Assembly: GCA_003024985.2 (NCBI GenBank)
Contig: PXIH01S0019431.1
Strand: one strand, 5' to 3'
Length of the DNA stretch: 12,147 nucleotides
Source of the DNA: Euperipatoides rowelli
Lineage: Eukaryota; Onychophora; Udeonychophora; Euonychophora; Peripatopsidae
This document shows positions 9,012 to 12,147 of this stretch, piece after piece. The stretch's first letter is position 1; every line of letters starts with the position of its first letter. A program made the position numbers and the translations under genes. The notes under the pieces were generated by a model. That model was given only the letters and a program-made list of their open reading frames with translations, was not told the origin of the DNA and did no database searches.

Positions 9012-9096
9012 CAGGGATGGTAACTGGTCATTTATCTTACTTTTTATCACTTTTTCCAACAGTCACTTTTTTTTTTGCAAATGTCACATTTTGATG
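9012..9096 (+). mobile_element. Possible left end of a hAT element
   Basis: CAGGGATGGTAACTGGTC begins at 9012, and hAT ends often start CAGGG(A/G)TGG. It is followed by TTATCACTTTTTCCAACAGTC and CACTTTTTTTTTTGCAAATGTC, a subterminal style seen in hAT elements. It lies about 390 bp upstream of transposase relics on the same strand, which fits a left terminus. A matching right end (CCATCCCTG) was not found, so the boundaries stay open. Confidence 0.4.
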
Positions 9097-9397
9097 AAAA
9101 AATATTGTAGAAATATACATTATAAAATATAATGATGAAGTAAAGATTGATAAAGGGAGGAGAAGGCCATATTATAATGAAGTGATTTGACTTTGTTGTA
9201 AGACCATGTATCCTTTGTACTGGTTGATTTTTTAAAAATATAATTCATAACATTCTTCCCTAATTATTAGCATTTCATCTTGTCCCAATATTTCATTTGG
9301 AAAAGTTACTTTGTCACATTTTTTAAAGACTATTATGGTATGTAAATATACTGTATATTAGATAACTTGTACTGTATATGGCAAAGGATCACTATGA

Positions 9398-10184
9398 AAG
9401 CAGAAGTGCTGTTTTGGGGGTTATGCAAAAATGTATAATACATTTAATTGCGTTTTCAAAGAGAGGAACCTCATCCATCTTTTGCATTGTGAGTTGAATG
9501 ACCCTAATCATGTTATTGCTAGGTCGCATTTTCAGAAAAAAATAACTACAAATTGTTTTGAAGATATCAAAAAAAATTTAACCTGATTATTTAATACCGG
9601 TTAAAAAAACTTGTTTGTGGAGGGAATGTACAATAAACGAGTTGAGAATTTGCAAGGAGTTTGACGATATTGTGTTTTCTTCTAATGTTAAGCATTTAAT
9701 AGTTGCTACAAAGTTATTTGCTGAAAACTGAATGGTTACACTCTTGATGCTTGAAACCAAAAGAAAGATTCCCTAAAAGAACCAGTGTTGATATAAGAGT
9801 TGCAAAGTGTTTACCCATTCATATAGTATAGATTATGATTTTCTTGGAAATGAGTGGAGATTATCAAAGCTTTACAAAACTAAATTTGAGGAACAGATTG
9901 TTCATATTGATTGTTACTGGAATAGTGTTATTGGATTGAAGGGTGATGTCACAAAACCAAAGTTTCCAATAGTTGCCAAAGTTGTTTTCCCATCTCATGG
10001 CAATGCTGGTGTGGAGAGAAGCTTCTCAGTGTCAGGGAAGTTGATGTCTGATGAAAAATCTAATATGCCTGTGAGAATAGTGAACGCATTGCTGTCAAAA
10101 CAGTCTTGAAAGACAACTAACCTCACTATGTCATAACTTGATCCATCACAGGTGGCTGCAGTCGGCTACCATAATTATTTATAG
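9398..10184 (+). pseudogene. Decayed hAT transposase, C-terminal part
   Basis: hAT transposases cut and paste DNA; their C-terminal dimerisation region is highly typical. The clearest fragment (9792-10109) carries NEWRLSKLYK, then CYWNSVIGLKG, FPIVAKVVFPSHGN and AGVERSFSVSGKLMSDEK, matching the YW...FP.LA...HsNA.VERsFS pattern. An upstream fragment in another frame (9398-9583) has FKERNLIHLLHCEL, like the segment before this region in hAT proteins. After the TGA at 10107 the similarity continues in other frames: VKTVLKDN then a TAA, PHYVIT then a TGA, and finally PSQVAAVGYHNYL ending at TAG 10182-10184. At least two frameshifts and several stops separate the pieces, and the RNase-H-like catalytic core is not recognisable, so the protein cannot be active. 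It probably belongs with the possible end at 9012. Confidence 0.85.
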
Positions 10185-10698
10185 GAAAAAGAAAAACAAT
10201 AAATAGAAGAAGTTGAAAAAAAAAAGATGGCACAAGAGAATAGAAACAACTGGTAAAGGAGGAGAATATACAATTGAAGAACATTAAAAACTTCAAGTTT
10301 AAAAAAAAATAAGGATGGAAAAGAGGGAAAATGTGGTTGGGTTTACTCCTTTCTCACTTTACGGCTGTGTTATGGTTTATATGTCTACTTATATTTGGGT
10401 ATTTAAGTTCAGTCCCTATTGTCACTTTTTTTTAAAAAAATAAATAAATTTTCTCACTTATTGTGAGCTGCTTTCCTGTTGCTATACCTGTGATTCAACA
10501 TATCGATCAGAGTCTTTACTTTTGAAATCTTTCTGAGGATTTGAACAAGATATAATTTCAATGACGATTCGTTTCAAATTATTCATCATTCTTGATTGGT
10601 GTTGCAATATCAAACTGCAGTTGATGGGGTTATTCTATTCTAGGTTATATTAATAGTTTTATCGTTTTTCCTTAAATTTGTCAGTGTTAAAAGATTAA
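10185..10698. other. Non-coding DNA after the hAT relic
   Basis: No gene is seen. The first 150 bases are purine-rich (GAAAAAG- and AAGAAG-type runs) and may be the 3' untranslated part of the hAT element, but no CCATCCCTG-type end is found to close it. The rest is AT-rich with no recognised repeat. Confidence 0.5.
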
Positions 10699-10711
10699 TA
10701 ATATACTAGTG
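10699..10711. repeat. 13-bp direct repeat, left (possible target-site duplication)
   Basis: TAATATACTAGTG occurs here and, without mismatch, at 10996-11008. The two copies bracket a GC-richer 284-bp segment. A duplication of this length is normal for LINE-mediated insertions and too long for piggyBac or hAT. Confidence 0.5.
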
Positions 10712-10995
10712 TTATGTCGCGATAGCATGGTCCAGTCAGTAGCTATGCTGACTGAATCTGTGTTGAAGACATATGCTAAGATTAGCACAGATTTGCGTCC
10801 CTGATTAGCCGGTTATGGAATGGTTTTTCCCCCCTGGCTTCTACCACCTTGATAGGGTTTTTTAATCAAGTATGTCGGCTCAGAAAAGGAACCTGGTCTC
10901 TCTAAATTACTCTAGAATACACTTTCGTATAATTAATTATATTAAAAAAAAGGATTTTCTGTGAATAACGGGAAATTTATCAAATTAAAAAAATA
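10712..10995 (+). mobile_element. SINE-like retroposed insertion
   Basis: This 284-bp segment is GC-richer than its flanks, is bracketed by perfect 13-bp direct repeats, and ends in an oligo-A run (TTAAAAAAA) directly before the right repeat. Those are the three marks of a non-LTR retroposed copy. Near the start TAGCATGGTCC (10723-10733) is a weak match to a tRNA-type A box, and GATTTGCGTCC (10790-10800) matches a B box at 8 of 11 positions, so a worn tRNA-derived head is possible. Two hairpins lie there: CAGTCAG/CTGACTG (10733-10754) and AATCTGTG/CACAGATT (10755-10794). There is no coding frame. An alternative is a chance direct repeat around unrelated sequence. Confidence 0.45.
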
Positions 10996-11008
10996 TAATA
11001 TACTAGTG
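10996..11008. repeat. 13-bp direct repeat, right (possible target-site duplication)
   Basis: This is an exact copy of the 13 bases at 10699-10711. It follows immediately after the oligo-A run that ends the proposed insertion, which is where a target-site duplication is expected. Confidence 0.5.
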
Positions 11009-11568
11009 CTTTGTTTGTTGATTTGACTTGTTGGATCAGTTTTATCACGATCTTATAAATTTAGATTAGGTATTGCACCGGTCTATGAAAATGTTTACTT
11101 TTAGAATTTTAATATTACCATAGCCAATGTGGTTCATGTATATGGTTATTGCAGTCTCACTATTTGCAAATATGTAATTTCTTAATCATTTGTTTTTATG
11201 TTATGCTTGGAGTGCATATGTTAAGTTTGTTCATAATTCCAGTATGTTTTTGTTTGTAAAACAAGCATCTGAAATTGTTTCCAATTTAATTTGTTTTCCT
11301 TATAGCGATTTAGTTTTCAGGATGTCATACAGTAGATTAGTTTTGTTAATTCATGTTAGATTTTTATGCCTTGTCTCATCTTCATGGTATTTTAATGGTT
11401 GGTTATCTGAATTTCTATAATTTGAATTTGACTCCATTTGAATTTCTATGCATTTTATTATGCTGTCTCTCATGTACTTTAAGGTTCACTACATGTGAAT
11501 TTTTATGTTTTCCTCTAAAGTATTCTTAATGTTATTTGGCATTCTTTGAAGTTTTTTTTACATGTCAT
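11009..11568. other. Non-coding AT-rich DNA
   Basis: No gene is recognised. A plus-strand open frame around 11190-11420 is rich in Phe, Ser, Val and Leu, has no domain that I know and sits in T-rich DNA that produces such peptides by chance. One TACAGTA is at 11328-11334. Confidence 0.5.
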
Positions 11569-11569
11569 T

Positions 11570-11830
11570 AGAAGCTCTACACATGCCCCTAGTGGTGACA
11601 TTTTTCTTTCTTGNTATTCCCTGGCTCCATAGCCAACCAATGCTTTCTAAGAAATGATTTAGCATAGGGATTGGGATTAAATTGATCTGGTGGCTCCCCA
11701 TTGCAATTAAAAAGTTTAACAATGGGCTCCCAAATTTAAGAAAAAATTCAACAATGGGATCTCTAGAGCCCATAGGAGCTCACTACTGCCTGAGGTAACC
11801 CCTGCTAAATATGTCCCCCACCCTTAGCAG
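11570..11830. repeat. Unclassified GC-richer repeat with internal 32-bp duplication
   Basis: The stretch stands out by composition. AACAATGGG occurs at 11718-11726 and again at 11750-11758, with similar A/T-rich sequence before each, which marks an internal 32-bp duplication. CCCATTG (11697-11703) pairs with CAATGGG (11720-11726), and CTGCTAA (11802-11808) pairs with TTAGCAG (11824-11830) near the end. One ambiguous base (N) is at 11614. A minus-strand open frame through it (11558-11773) contains near-repeats of its own sequence and no known domain. It looks like a dispersed repeat, but its class and edges are not determined. Confidence 0.4.
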
Positions 11831-12043
11831 ATTATTTGTTATAATATGATTTAAATTTTATTATAAAAAAGTATAAAATATGTTTTCCGAATTTTAGTTT
11901 AAATTCAATTATTAATGCATAAATGAAAAATTAATTTTGTATTGTACATTATATATTCACTAGTTAAAAGCTGTCAAAATTGATAGGGGAAAAACAAGAG
12001 TAAGATCATGTTGGACCCTTTTTTTGGGGAATGGTTAAATTCC
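11831..12043. other. AT-rich spacer before the tandem array
   Basis: I see no gene, repeat or regulatory element that I can support in these 213 bases. Confidence 0.5.
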
Positions 12044-12147
12044 ATGCATCATTTATTCATGTGTATTTATAAAGGGCATCATTTAGCCATGTGTATTTAT
12101 AAAGGGCATCATTTAGCCATGAGTATTTATAAAGGGCATTATTTAGC
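12044..12147. repeat. 30-bp tandem repeat array (minisatellite), right-truncated
   Basis: Three full units and a partial fourth start at 12044, 12074, 12104 and 12134. The unit core is GGGCATCATTTAGCCATGTG followed by TATTTATAAA. The first unit is the most diverged (ATGCATCATTTATTCATGTG), units 2 and 3 differ by one base (GTG to GAG), and the fourth has CATTATT. The gradient is typical of an array edge with newer copies inward. The array continues beyond the window, so copy number is unknown. Confidence 0.95.

Noticed and set aside
8729-9031. Overlapping frames on both strands near the poly-G tract
   Set aside because: Their glycine or proline runs come from the G15 tract, and the rest is repeat and transposon-end sequence.
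10792-10803. GCGTCCCTG as the right end of the hAT element starting at 9012
   Set aside because: Only the outer CAGGGA is shared with CAGGGATGG, the flanking 8 bases do not match, and the site lies inside the proposed SINE-like insertion.
11558-11773. 71-codon minus-strand frame
   Set aside because: It runs through a repeat with an internal duplication, crosses the ambiguous base at 11614, and has no known domain.
12044-12147. CRISPR-like array
   Set aside because: The 30-bp units are directly contiguous with no unique spacers, so it is a plain tandem repeat.

Overview
This is a strongly AT-rich (roughly 70-75% by eye) window of animal nuclear DNA. It reads as an intron, one terminal coding exon with its 3' end, and a long downstream stretch full of transposable-element relics. 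The call of metazoan rests on three things: a BANP/SMAR1-type BEN-domain exon with a good splice acceptor, decayed hAT and piggyBac-type DNA transposons, and microsatellites typical of animal introns. The BANP tail differs so much from the vertebrate one that an invertebrate seems likely, but the species cannot be named from this sequence. The lone N at 11614 shows that this is draft assembly.

Layout. Positions 1-4489 are intron or upstream non-coding DNA. They begin with a TA/CA microsatellite, and they carry a pair of about 200-bp direct repeats (2220-2430 and 2947-3143) around a GC-richer 516-bp segment. There is also a perfect 12-bp-stem hairpin at 3558-3585. Positions 4490-4971 are the last coding exon of a BANP orthologue on the + strand, followed by a short 3' UTR with an AATAAA at 5076-5081. 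From about 5100 to the end I see no convincing host gene. That region holds a 236-bp piggyBac-type MITE with intact TTAA ends (6511-6746), a probable decayed relative of it (7467 onward), and a two-copy 164-bp tandem duplication (8512-8787). It also holds a hAT-like terminus behind a T14/G15 tract (8908-8964), a broken hAT transposase (9398-10184) with a possible left end at 9012, a SINE-like insertion with 13-bp flanking repeats and an oligo-A tail (10712-10995), an unclassified GC-richer repeat (about 11570-11830), and a 30-bp tandem array that runs off the right edge (12044-12147).

The one working gene piece is the BANP exon. It supplies the C-terminal, basic part of the BEN DNA-binding domain and a glutamine-rich, acidic tail. 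The rest of the gene must lie upstream of the window, because no other exon is recognisable here. The mobile elements are non-autonomous or dead, and they show no sign of forming a joint system with the gene.

The most unexplained signal at window scale is the heptamer TACTGTA and its complement TACAGTA. It occurs 24 times, against about three expected from base composition, often in palindromic TA-rich contexts. I found no evidence of a new multi-gene system, CRISPR array, tRNA or rRNA.
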